64,000 nucleotides of DNA from Alphaproteobacteria bacterium. Lineage in GTDB: Bacteria; Pseudomonadota; Alphaproteobacteria; Thalassobaculales; Thalassobaculaceae. Position numbers and translations under genes: made by a program. The number at the start of each line of letters is the position of its first letter. Position 1 is the first letter of the stretch. The stretch is from positions 62,001 through 126,000 of the forward strand of contig JANSYS010000008.1 of NCBI GenBank assembly GCA_024742275.1. Reading direction: 5' to 3'. The notes beneath the pieces are model-generated. The model searched no databases, was not told where the DNA came from, and saw nothing but the letters and a program-made list of their open reading frames with translations. Shown here in pieces: positions 51,221 to 58,913 of the stretch.

Positions 51221-51633
51221 ATGACTCCCTCTCGCTTAGTTTGGTGGGCGCACCAATCGGCCGCAGGACCGTTAGGCGCTCCGTATCCGAACCCATCACG
51301 GTCCGAATGGTTCCAGGTAGGGTCGGGAAGCAGGGCGAATTCCGGAGCGGCCGTGGCCCGCCCTCCAAACGCAATATCCCGCATACCCCCAAGGCGCCGG
51401 CTTTGGGACCGACGACGCGGACCGTCTGTTTCGGTGCCGCAGATCGACGCTAATCTAACGAACTGGAGCGTTTAGTCAAAAAACGACGAAAAGCCGGGCG
51501 ACTGTCCCGATGTCGACATCGCATCCACCATCAGGACCGGCAGAGGCCGCCCATCCCGGTTGGAGCGGCCCTCACCCGCGCGCCGGAGGACCGCCCCGGA
51601 GAGCGATCCCGGCGGCGCGAGGGACGGTCGGCC
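51221..51633. other. Intergenic region upstream of the BCCT gene
   Basis: These 413 bp hold no recognised gene; open frames in it look like noise of a GC-rich sequence. The part next to 51221 should carry the BCCT promoter. No clear -35/-10 or operator was found. Confidence 0.5.
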
Positions 51634-53172
51634 TCAGCCGTCCAGTCTGTGCTTCAGGATCTTGCCAGCGGCCGTCGCCGGCAGGCTTTGGCGCATCTCC
51701 CAGCGCCCGGGGCGCTTGTAGGGTGACAGGCGGTCCGCGACGAAAGCCGCCAGATCCCCGGCGCTTGGCGACCTCCCTTGAATAGGCTGCACGAACGCCA
51801 CCACCTCCTCGTTGCCGTCCTGCGCCGGGCGGCCGACCACGGCGCACAGGGCGACATCAGGATGCTGCGCGATCGCCGCCTCCACTTCCGGCGGATACAC
51901 GTTGAAGCCTGAACGGATGATCAATTCCTTCTTCCGACCCACCACGTAGACGAGACCGTCAGCGCTGAGACGGCCGAGATCGCCCGTCCTGAACCAGACT
52001 CCGTCCCGGACCGCGGCCGTCTCCTCGGGCGCCTTGTAGTAGCCCTTCATGACGAGGGGACCCGCGACCTGAATCTCGCCGACACTGCCTGCCGGCACGA
52101 CCGTTCCACGGTCGTCCACGACGCGCACGTCGACACCAGCAACGATTTCACCGACCGTATCGTCATCGCGCGGGCGGTCCATATCGGTGACCGCAATCGT
52201 CGGCGCCGTCTCCGTCATTCCGTAGCCATTGTGCAACGGAACGCCGAACGCCGCCTCGACCCGTTTCTTGAGCCCCAAGTCCAGCGGAGCGCCACCGGAG
52301 GAGAGATATCGGATACGACCCGGATCGAGCCGCCGCCCACGGATAGTCGTAAGTTCCAAGAGTCGCGCATACATCTGGGGTACGCCGTTGAACAGGCTGA
52401 TGGATCCGCCCTCGATCGCCTGCAGCGCCCGTTCGGCCGAAAACCGGGATACGAGGTCAACCCGGCCGCCCATGTACATGTTACCCAAAAACACCGACGC
52501 GAGGCCGAAGACGTGACTGATCGGCAACACGCCGTATATCCGGTCGCCCGGTTCCACCCTCCTGGACTCGCCCGACCGCGCGGCAACGAAAAGCAGGTTG
52601 CGGTGCGTCAGCATCACCCCTTTGGGCTGACCGGTGGTGCCGGAGGTGTAGATCATCACGGCGACCCTGTCCGTCGGGTCGTCGCCGCGCTCGTCGACCG
52701 GATCGCCGGCATCGTCGAACGCGGCAAGGCTCACGCCCATATCCTGGAGTTCCGGCACCGCAACCGCACCGTGGCGGACACCATGCTCCGCCGCGTGATC
52801 GGAGACGATATCGGTGTAGACCGCAAGACGGGGTCGGGCATGATCGCGGATGGCGTCGATCTCCCCCTGGGATAGCCGAGCGTTGATCGGCACGGCCCAG
52901 GCGCCCAGTTTGGCCGCCGCCAGAACCGACAACGCCATAGCCAGCCCGTTCTCGCCGACGATGAACAACCTGTCGCCCTCGACCAGCCCTCGATCCGCCA
53001 GCGTCTCGGCCAACCGCCCCGCCCGGGCGTCGACGTCGCGATAGCTCAGGACCCGATCTTCCTCCCCCAAGGCCGGGAGACCGGGAAAGCGTGCCGCCCA
53101 CCAGGCGATCGGGTCTGCGATGCGGACGAAGACGTCTTTCGCCGGACGGGACCCGTCCCACGTTTCCTGCAT
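51634..53172 (-). CDS. AMP-forming acyl-CoA synthetase/ligase
   Basis: The 512-aa adenylate-forming enzyme has the ATP-binding A3 motif YTSGTTGQPKG, the A5 motif NGYGMTETAPT, the hinge GRKKELIIRSGFNVYP and the C-terminal catalytic Lys in AGKILKH. It activates a carboxylic acid with ATP and CoA. An ATG at 53172 or a GTG at 53181 is possible; both lie just after the acyl-CoA dehydrogenase stop, so the two genes are coupled. The pair would form and then dehydrogenate an acyl-CoA. Chain length is unknown. Confidence 0.9.
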   Translation of the reverse strand: MQETWDGSRPAKDVFVRIADPIAWWAARFPGLPALGEEDRVLSYRDVDARAGRLAETLADRGLVEGDRLFIVGENGLAMALSVLAAAKLGAWAVPINARLSQGEIDAIRDHARPRLAVYTDIVSDHAAEHGVRHGAVAVPELQDMGVSLAAFDDAGDPVDERGDDPTDRVAVMIYTSGTTGQPKGVMLTHRNLLFVAARSGESRRVEPGDRIYGVLPISHVFGLASVFLGNMYMGGRVDLVSRFSAERALQAIEGGSISLFNGVPQMYARLLELTTIRGRRLDPGRIRYLSSGGAPLDLGLKKRVEAAFGVPLHNGYGMTETAPTIAVTDMDRPRDDDTVGEIVAGVDVRVVDDRGTVVPAGSVGEIQVAGPLVMKGYYKAPEETAAVRDGVWFRTGDLGRLSADGLVYVVGRKKELIIRSGFNVYPPEVEAAIAQHPDVALCAVVGRPAQDGNEEVVAFVQPIQGRSPSAGDLAAFVADRLSPYKRPGRWEMRQSLPATAAGKILKHRLDG

Positions 53173-53186
53173 GACCGTCACCGTGA

Positions 53187-54347
53187 TCAGCGCGACGCGG
53201 CGTGCGCGCGCAGCATGTTGCGGGCGATGACGATCTGCTGGATCTGGGACGTGCCCTCGTAGATCCGGAACAGACGGACGTCGCGATAGAACCGCTCGAC
53301 CGCGTACTCGTTGATATAGCCGGCGCCGCCGTGAATCTGTACCGCGCGATCCGCGACCCGGCCGACCATCTCCGACGCATAGTATTTTGCGCAGGCGGCG
53401 ACCATGGCCGTGTTCTCGCCGGCGTCGTATTTCGCCGCCGCGTCCTTCACCATGGCCTCGGCCGCATAGGCTTCGGTCTTGCTGTCCGCCAACATGGCCT
53501 GCACGAGTTGGAAGTCGCTGAGGGCCGAGCCGAACTGCTTGCGGTCCGTCGCGTAGTTCAGGCTCTCGCCGATCAGCCGGTCCGCCATGCCGATGCAAAC
53601 GGACGCCAGGTGCAGGCGCCCCCGGTCCAGGACCTTCATCGCCGTCTTGAACCCCTGCCCCTCTACGCCGCCGATGATCGCGTCGCCCGGCACCTTCACA
53701 TCCTCGAAGATCACGTCCGCCACGTGGGTGCCCTGCTGCCCCATCTTGCGGTACGGCTTGCCGGTGGAGATGCCCGGCGACTTGGCGTCGACCAGAAAGG
53801 CGGAGATGCCGCCCGCCCCCTTGTTGTCCGGGTCGGTCCGGGCCATCACGGTGAATACGCCGGCGCGGGTCGAGTTGGTGATGTAGCGCTTGGTGCCGTT
53901 GAGGACGTAGCCGTTCCCGTCCTTCCTTGCCGAGGTCCGGACGGACGCGGCGTCCGATCCGGCATCGGGCTCGGTCAGGCAGAACGAACCGACCAGTTCG
54001 CCACTCGCCAGCCTCGGCAGGTAGTCGCGTTTCTGCTGTTCGGTCCCATCGATGACGATCGCCTGGCTGCCGATGCCGACATTGGTGCCGATCAGCGACC
54101 GGAAGCACGGCGCCGTGTGGCCGAGTTCGTTGCCGATCACGACCTCCTCGGACATGGACAGGCCCAGCCCGCCATACTCCTCCGGGATCGACAGGCCGTA
54201 GAGGCCCATCTCCGCCATTTCCTGGGAGACCTCTTCGGGGATCGCATCGTCCCGGCTGACCTGTTCCTCCAGCGGGATGAGCCGCTCGTTCACATAGCGG
54301 CGGACGGTGTCCACGAACTGGTTGAGCGTCTCCTGGTCGAGCGCCAC
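53187..54347 (-). CDS. Acyl-CoA dehydrogenase
   Basis: The 386-aa flavoenzyme has the family signatures SFCLTEPDAGSDAASVRT (about 120-137) and the C-terminal YEGTSQIQQIVIARN with the Glu usually assigned as catalytic base. It oxidises acyl-CoA to trans-2-enoyl-CoA with transfer of electrons to ETF. The ATG at 54347 begins the conserved N-terminus (MALDQETLNQFVDTVRR). Operon partner of the acyl-CoA ligase, and divergent from the glutamyltransferase-like gene. Confidence 0.94.
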   Translation of the reverse strand: MALDQETLNQFVDTVRRYVNERLIPLEEQVSRDDAIPEEVSQEMAEMGLYGLSIPEEYGGLGLSMSEEVVIGNELGHTAPCFRSLIGTNVGIGSQAIVIDGTEQQKRDYLPRLASGELVGSFCLTEPDAGSDAASVRTSARKDGNGYVLNGTKRYITNSTRAGVFTVMARTDPDNKGAGGISAFLVDAKSPGISTGKPYRKMGQQGTHVADVIFEDVKVPGDAIIGGVEGQGFKTAMKVLDRGRLHLASVCIGMADRLIGESLNYATDRKQFGSALSDFQLVQAMLADSKTEAYAAEAMVKDAAAKYDAGENTAMVAACAKYYASEMVGRVADRAVQIHGGAGYINEYAVERFYRDVRLFRIYEGTSQIQQIVIARNMLRAHAASR

Positions 54348-54463
54348 GCTAGCCTCCCTGATATCGATCTGCCTGATCCGTACGGTTACATTTCCGCACG
54401 ATTGTCTTTCCGGGCCGGACTATAGGTTCGGGGTCGCCCGGCGTCCACGCACCTTGCCCCTTT

Positions 54464-54471
54464 TGTATACA
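54464..54471. promoter_or_regulatory. TGTATACA palindrome between acyl-CoA dehydrogenase and glutamyltransferase genes
   Basis: TGTATACA lies about 47 bp upstream of the glutamyltransferase-like start and 117 bp upstream of the acyl-CoA dehydrogenase start. It resembles the site at 46234-46243. Confidence 0.3.
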
Positions 54472-54517
54472 CCGGCTACACCGCTGGAAATTGATCGAAG
54501 CGAGGAAACACTCGACC

Positions 54518-56101
54518 ATGCGCGACCTGCACCTTCCCGGCCGCTCGCCGGTGTACGCACCCAACGCCGCCATCGCCACGTCCCACCCGCTCGCGAGCCA
54601 GGTCGGCCTCGACGTTCTGAAATCCGGCGGCACCGCCGTCGATGCGGCGGTCGCCGCCTGCGCCGTGCTTTGCGTGGTCGAGCCGCACATGACCGGCATC
54701 GGCGGAGACTGCTTCGCGCTGGTGGCGCCGAAGGGCAGCGGCGACGTGGTCGCCATGAACGGCTCCGGCCGCGCGCCGGCCAAGGCGGAGCTTTCCTGGT
54801 TCCAGGAGAAGGGCATCACCGAACTCGGCCTCTCCGGCGATCCGCACACGGTTACCGTTCCGGGCGCAGTCGGCGCCTGGTCGGCCCTGCTCGAGCGCTT
54901 CGGAACCAAGACCCTGGGCGAGTTGCTGCAGCCGGCGATCCAGTACGCGGAGAACGGCTATCCGGTGAGCTCGCGCGTCGGCAGCGACTGGGCCGATGCG
55001 GTCGAGAAGCTCTCGAAGAACCCGGCGGCCAAGGCGGCGATGCTGCCGAACGGGTCGGCGCCGGCGATCGGCACCCGCCACAGCCAGCCGAAGCTAGCGG
55101 CGACGCTGAAGGTGATCGCCGAGAAGGGCCGGGACGGCTTCTATACCGGCGCCGTGGCCGAAGACATCGTCGCCAGCCTGAACAAGCTCGGCGGCCTGCA
55201 CACAGTGGAGGACTTCGCCAACGCCGCACCCGAGTGGGTCGACCCGATCAAGGGCAAGTTCGCCGGCCATGACGTGTACGAGTGCCCGCCGAACGGTCAG
55301 GGCGTGTGTGCGCTGATGATCATGGGCATCCTGGACCGCCACGACATCGCCAACATGGGCGAGGCCGACCGGGTCCACCTGATCGCCGAGGCCACCAAGC
55401 TCGCCTACGCCCAGCGCGACCGCTACGTCGCCGACCCGCGTCAGGTCGACGTGCCGGTCGACTGGCTGCTGTCTGACGCCCACATCTCGGCGCTCGACGC
55501 GATGATTGACCCGAACCGGGCCGGCGTCTTCGAGCCGAGCGACTTCCCGGTGCACAAGGACACGATCTACCTGTCCTGCGTGGACAAGGACGGAACCGCG
55601 ATCAGCTTCATCAACTCGATCTTTTCCGATTTCGGAAGCTGCATCATGAGCGAGAACACCGGCGTCATGCTGCACAACCGCGGCAAGTCGTTCCACCTGG
55701 TCGAGGGCCACCCGAACGCCATCGCCCCGAACAAGCGCCCGATGCACACTATTATCCCGGGTATGCTGGTGAAGGACGGCAGCGCCGTCGCCCCGTTCGG
55801 CGTCATGGGGGGCCAGTACCAGTCGACCGGGCAGTCGACCTTCCTGTCCAACATGCTGATGCGCGGCATGGACCCGCAGGAGGCGCTGGACGACAGCCGG
55901 AGCTTCGCCACCGAAGGCACCCTGCAGGTCGAGAGCACCTTCGCGCCGGAAACCTACGCGGCGCTGGAGGCCAAGGGCCACGCCCTCACCCACATGCCGA
56001 AGCCGATCGGCGGCGGTCAGGCGGTCCTGATCGACGAGAAGAACGGCGTGCTCGTCGCCGGCTCCGATCCCCGCAAGGACGGCTGCGCGCTGGGGTACTG
56101 A
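54518..56101 (+). CDS. Gamma-glutamyltransferase-family protein (cytosolic type)
   Basis: The 527-aa Ntn-hydrolase has the N-terminal GGT blocks (AIATSHPLASQVGLDVLKSGG, HMTGIGGD, NGSGRAP) and the nucleophile Thr349 at the autocleavage point (KDTIYLSCVDKDG), followed by SIFSDFGS. The residue after Thr349 is Ile where many GGTs have a second Thr. No signal peptide is present, unlike periplasmic GGT, so it may act on a cytosolic glutamyl or acyl substrate. GAGGAAAC precedes the ATG at 54518. A Gfo/Idh gene follows 158 bp later. Confidence 0.88.
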   Translation: MRDLHLPGRSPVYAPNAAIATSHPLASQVGLDVLKSGGTAVDAAVAACAVLCVVEPHMTGIGGDCFALVAPKGSGDVVAMNGSGRAPAKAELSWFQEKGITELGLSGDPHTVTVPGAVGAWSALLERFGTKTLGELLQPAIQYAENGYPVSSRVGSDWADAVEKLSKNPAAKAAMLPNGSAPAIGTRHSQPKLAATLKVIAEKGRDGFYTGAVAEDIVASLNKLGGLHTVEDFANAAPEWVDPIKGKFAGHDVYECPPNGQGVCALMIMGILDRHDIANMGEADRVHLIAEATKLAYAQRDRYVADPRQVDVPVDWLLSDAHISALDAMIDPNRAGVFEPSDFPVHKDTIYLSCVDKDGTAISFINSIFSDFGSCIMSENTGVMLHNRGKSFHLVEGHPNAIAPNKRPMHTIIPGMLVKDGSAVAPFGVMGGQYQSTGQSTFLSNMLMRGMDPQEALDDSRSFATEGTLQVESTFAPETYAALEAKGHALTHMPKPIGGGQAVLIDEKNGVLVAGSDPRKDGCALGY

Positions 56102-56129
56102 TCCCCGCGCGTTTGAGGAGGAACACTTC

Positions 56130-56231
56130 CCGGCCCCGTGCCGGGGCCCACGGATCGGTCGCACGGGCGCTGTCAGCAGTGCGGTCGGCGTCCGATCCGC
56201 GGAAACGTAGGCCCCGGAACAGCTCCGGGGC
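56130..56231. repeat. REP-like structured intergenic element
   Basis: About 100 bp contain three nested or adjacent inverted repeats: GGCCCCG/CGGGGCC (56132-56148), CGGATCGG/CCGATCCG (56151-56158 with 56192-56199) with inner CGCAC/GTGCG, and GCCCCGGA/TCCGGGGC (56211-56231). The outer hairpins share the CCCCGG core. This looks like a palindromic repeat element of the kind scattered in alphaproteobacterial genomes. It lies between the glutamyltransferase-like and Gfo/Idh genes. Confidence 0.6.
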
Positions 56232-56259
56232 GTGAGCGTCTTGAGAGGGGGAGCCTGCC

Positions 56260-57219
56260 ATGGCCCATAAGATCGCGATCATCGGCCTCGGTATCATGGG
56301 CCGCCGGCTGCTCGGCCGAATTCTGGAACACGCCGCGTTCGAGCCGGTGGCGCTCTGGGATCCGTCAGAGGCCGCCTGCAAGAAGGCTGCGGAGGAGGCG
56401 CCCGGCGTACCGATCGTGGCCAGCGCAGAGGCGGCTATCGCCGCGGCGGACGTTGTCTATCTCGCCTGCCCACCAGCCCCGCGCAAGGCCTATGCGCTGC
56501 AAGCGGCGGCAGCCGGAAAAGCTGTGTTCCTGGAGAAACCGCTCGGCGTCGATCTCGAGGAAAGCCACGATCTGGTAGAGAAGCTGAAGGCGTTCGGCGT
56601 GCCGGCCGCCGTCAACTTCACCCAGGCAGCGGGCAAAGCGCTGGCGACGGTGCAGGACGCCATGTCCTCGGGCACAGCCGGGGCCATCAGCAACATCAAC
56701 ATCATCGTCACCTACCCGGCCTGGCCGCGGGCCTGGCAGGTCGATGCCGACTGGCTGCGCTTTAGGGCCGAAGGCGGATACACCCGCGAGGTCATCTCCC
56801 ACTTCGTCTTCCTGTCCGAGCGAATCCTTGGCCGCACGAAGCTGGTCTGGGCGAAGCCTTCCTACCCGGCCGACCCTGCGCTGTGCGAAACCCAGGTTCT
56901 GGCGCGCCTGGAGAACGAGGCCGGCGTGCCGGTGTCGATCCTCGGTTCGGTCGGCGGCACGCAGCCGGATCGCCAGGAAGTGTATCTGAATTTCGAGAAA
57001 ACCGGCTTCCTGGTGGCCGAGTTCTACCGGCTTTTCCAGTCCGACGGGGGCCCGTGGACAGAGATACTCGATCCACCCGCGGACCCGCGCAAGATAAGCC
57101 TCGGCGCCCAGCTCGACGCGCTCGACGACCTGCTGCAGGGCCGACCGTCCAAGCTCGCCACCTTGGACGACGCGCTCAGCGTGCAGGAGAAGATCGAAGG
57201 AATGTTGGCGGGGACCTGA
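56260..57219 (+). CDS. Gfo/Idh/MocA-family oxidoreductase
   Basis: The 319-aa protein has an N-terminal Rossmann motif IIGLGIMGRR and the family motif EKPLGVD at about residue 91-97, then a Gfo/Idh-type C-terminal domain with beta strands. It would use NAD(P) to oxidise or reduce a sugar-like or other small substrate. The ATG follows GAGAGGGGGAG. The REP-like element separates it from the glutamyltransferase-like gene, so linked transcription is uncertain. Confidence 0.85.
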   Translation: MAHKIAIIGLGIMGRRLLGRILEHAAFEPVALWDPSEAACKKAAEEAPGVPIVASAEAAIAAADVVYLACPPAPRKAYALQAAAAGKAVFLEKPLGVDLEESHDLVEKLKAFGVPAAVNFTQAAGKALATVQDAMSSGTAGAISNINIIVTYPAWPRAWQVDADWLRFRAEGGYTREVISHFVFLSERILGRTKLVWAKPSYPADPALCETQVLARLENEAGVPVSILGSVGGTQPDRQEVYLNFEKTGFLVAEFYRLFQSDGGPWTEILDPPADPRKISLGAQLDALDDLLQGRPSKLATLDDALSVQEKIEGMLAGT

Positions 57220-57258
57220 GCGCCTCCAATCAGGCGTGGCAGGTACTAGGACCGACCT

Positions 57259-57843
57259 TCAGGCCGGATCGACGGGTCGCCAGCCATGCAGAATCGCGCG
57301 GCTCGCAATGGAAAGCGCGAAGTAGTTGCCGCCGGCGGCACCGGGCTGATCGAGATCGCGGGAGATCGGTCTTCCGAGGTAGTGGGCGAGCGCCAACGCC
57401 CCCACGGCACCATGGCTGACCACCGCAACGTCGCCGGCCGACTCGACCAGAATCGCCTCCAGCGCCGCGACAATGCGCGCCTGCTCGTCCACCGCCCGCG
57501 CCCAGCCCCGCACGGACGCATCCGGCTCGGCGAAGAAGGCATCTGCGGTCGCCTGAAACTCGGCCGGGGGGAGGTATCCGGTCGCGGTCCGGTCGTTCTC
57601 TCCTAGATCAGGCCGCTCGATCGGCATCAAACCTGTCAGCCCGGCGAGGACCGCCGCCCCGTCCCGCGCCTTCCGCTCGCTGCTGCAATAGATCGCTTCA
57701 AGCCGCCATATCCACGGCCCCGCCGCCAAGGCCGCCATTCGCTGGCGTCCCACTCCCGAAAGCGGCCAGTCAGTGATCGCCGTACTCGGGTCGATCACCA
57801 CATCCGCGTGGGTGACGAAGTAGAGAGTGGGCGCCTCGCTCAC
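57259..57843 (-). CDS. Histidine-phosphatase-superfamily protein with altered RHG motif
   Basis: The 194-aa protein has the phosphoglycerate-mutase-like fold, with the second His in VVSHGAVGAL and SSERKARDGAAV. The first motif is THA (LYFVTHADV) rather than RHG: the nucleophile His12 is kept but the preceding Arg is not. It starts at a GTG (57843-57841) with no clear ribosome site, 22 bp after the nitronate monooxygenase gene, so it is probably coupled to it. Activity is uncertain. Confidence 0.75.
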   Translation of the reverse strand: MSEAPTLYFVTHADVVIDPSTAITDWPLSGVGRQRMAALAAGPWIWRLEAIYCSSERKARDGAAVLAGLTGLMPIERPDLGENDRTATGYLPPAEFQATADAFFAEPDASVRGWARAVDEQARIVAALEAILVESAGDVAVVSHGAVGALALAHYLGRPISRDLDQPGAAGGNYFALSIASRAILHGWRPVDPA

Positions 57844-57865
57844 GGCCGGCGGCCAATCGGGCCGT

Positions 57866-58882
57866 TCATTCCGCCGCCGCGGCCGCCCCGCCGACCGAGA
57901 TCGCGCCCATCCGCCCCGCCGCCGCCGTAGCCTCGTCGATCAGCCGGTCGATGATCGCCTCCACCGGCTCAATCCGGTCGGCGAACACGCAGGCCTGTCC
58001 CATGGAGAGAATACCCTTCTCCGGGTCGCCGGCCGTGTAGGCCTCCTTCTGCGCCACCCCCATGACGTAGGGTCGATAGGCTTCGAAATCCGTCACGCCC
58101 TGCTTCTCCAGCTCGGCGATGGCTCGGGTGGTCGCATTGTCGATGCCCCGAAACGTGTTGCGCATCGAAGCCAGCACGAGGGCGGTGTCTGTCTCTTGGG
58201 CATCGATCACCCGCTGCTTAATGGCGTCGTGGCTCCAGATCTCGCTGGCCACCAGGAATCGGGTCCCGATCAGCGCAGCGTCCGCGCCCATGGCGAGCAC
58301 CGCGGCGACCTGCGCTCCCGTGCCGATGCCGCCTCCGATCAGCACCGGTTTGTCGATGCGCTCCACAGCCAGCGGCGCCTGAACGATGGAGCCGACCAGG
58401 TTGAGGCCCGGATGGCCGCCGCATTCCGCGCCGACGACGGCGATCGCATCCACGGGCAGCTTGGAGGCGGCGGAGACCGCATGCTTCACCGTGGCGACCT
58501 TGTGGAACACCACGCCGCCGGCATCCTTGATCCGCTCGACGAAATCGGCAGGCGGCAGCCCCGCCGTTTCGAAATGGCGCACCCCCTTGTCCAGGGCGAC
58601 CTCGAGCTGGGCGGGCAGGTCCTTGTTGTGGTCGGTGTGGACCGAGAGATAGAGATTCACACCGAACGGCTTCCCGCCGGTGAGGGCCTTGGCCTTGTCG
58701 AGTTCGGCCTCGAACTCTCCGGGACCGGGGAAGGTCTTGGCGGTGATGTACGCCATCCCTCCGGCGTTCACGACCGCCGCGACATAGGCAGCATCCGACA
58801 ACCACATCAGGCCGCCGGCGACGATCGGGTGGTCTATCCCGAACAACTCCGTGATCCGAGTCTTGAAGCGCTGGGGTCTCAT
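57866..58882 (-). CDS. Nitronate monooxygenase-type FMN enzyme
   Basis: The 338-aa TIM-barrel flavoprotein has HPIVAGGLMWLSDAAYVAAVVNAGG near the N-terminus and the FMN phosphate site GGIGTGAQVAAVLAMGADAALIGTRF at about 200-225. Family members oxidise nitronates or act as enoyl-type reductases and are often found with CoA-ester catabolic genes. GAGGGAGGAACG precedes the ATG. It is the third gene of the operon cyclase, acyl-CoA synthetase, this gene, histidine phosphatase. Confidence 0.88.
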   Translation of the reverse strand: MRPQRFKTRITELFGIDHPIVAGGLMWLSDAAYVAAVVNAGGMAYITAKTFPGPGEFEAELDKAKALTGGKPFGVNLYLSVHTDHNKDLPAQLEVALDKGVRHFETAGLPPADFVERIKDAGGVVFHKVATVKHAVSAASKLPVDAIAVVGAECGGHPGLNLVGSIVQAPLAVERIDKPVLIGGGIGTGAQVAAVLAMGADAALIGTRFLVASEIWSHDAIKQRVIDAQETDTALVLASMRNTFRGIDNATTRAIAELEKQGVTDFEAYRPYVMGVAQKEAYTAGDPEKGILSMGQACVFADRIEPVEAIIDRLIDEATAAAGRMGAISVGGAAAAAE

Positions 58883-58913
58883 CGTTCCTCCCTCACGGCA
58901 CCGAGGCTCTTCG

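Noticed and set aside
51622-51643. Hairpin at the end of the acyl-CoA ligase gene
   Set aside because: 6-bp stem with a 10-nt loop, mostly inside the coding end and without a T-run.
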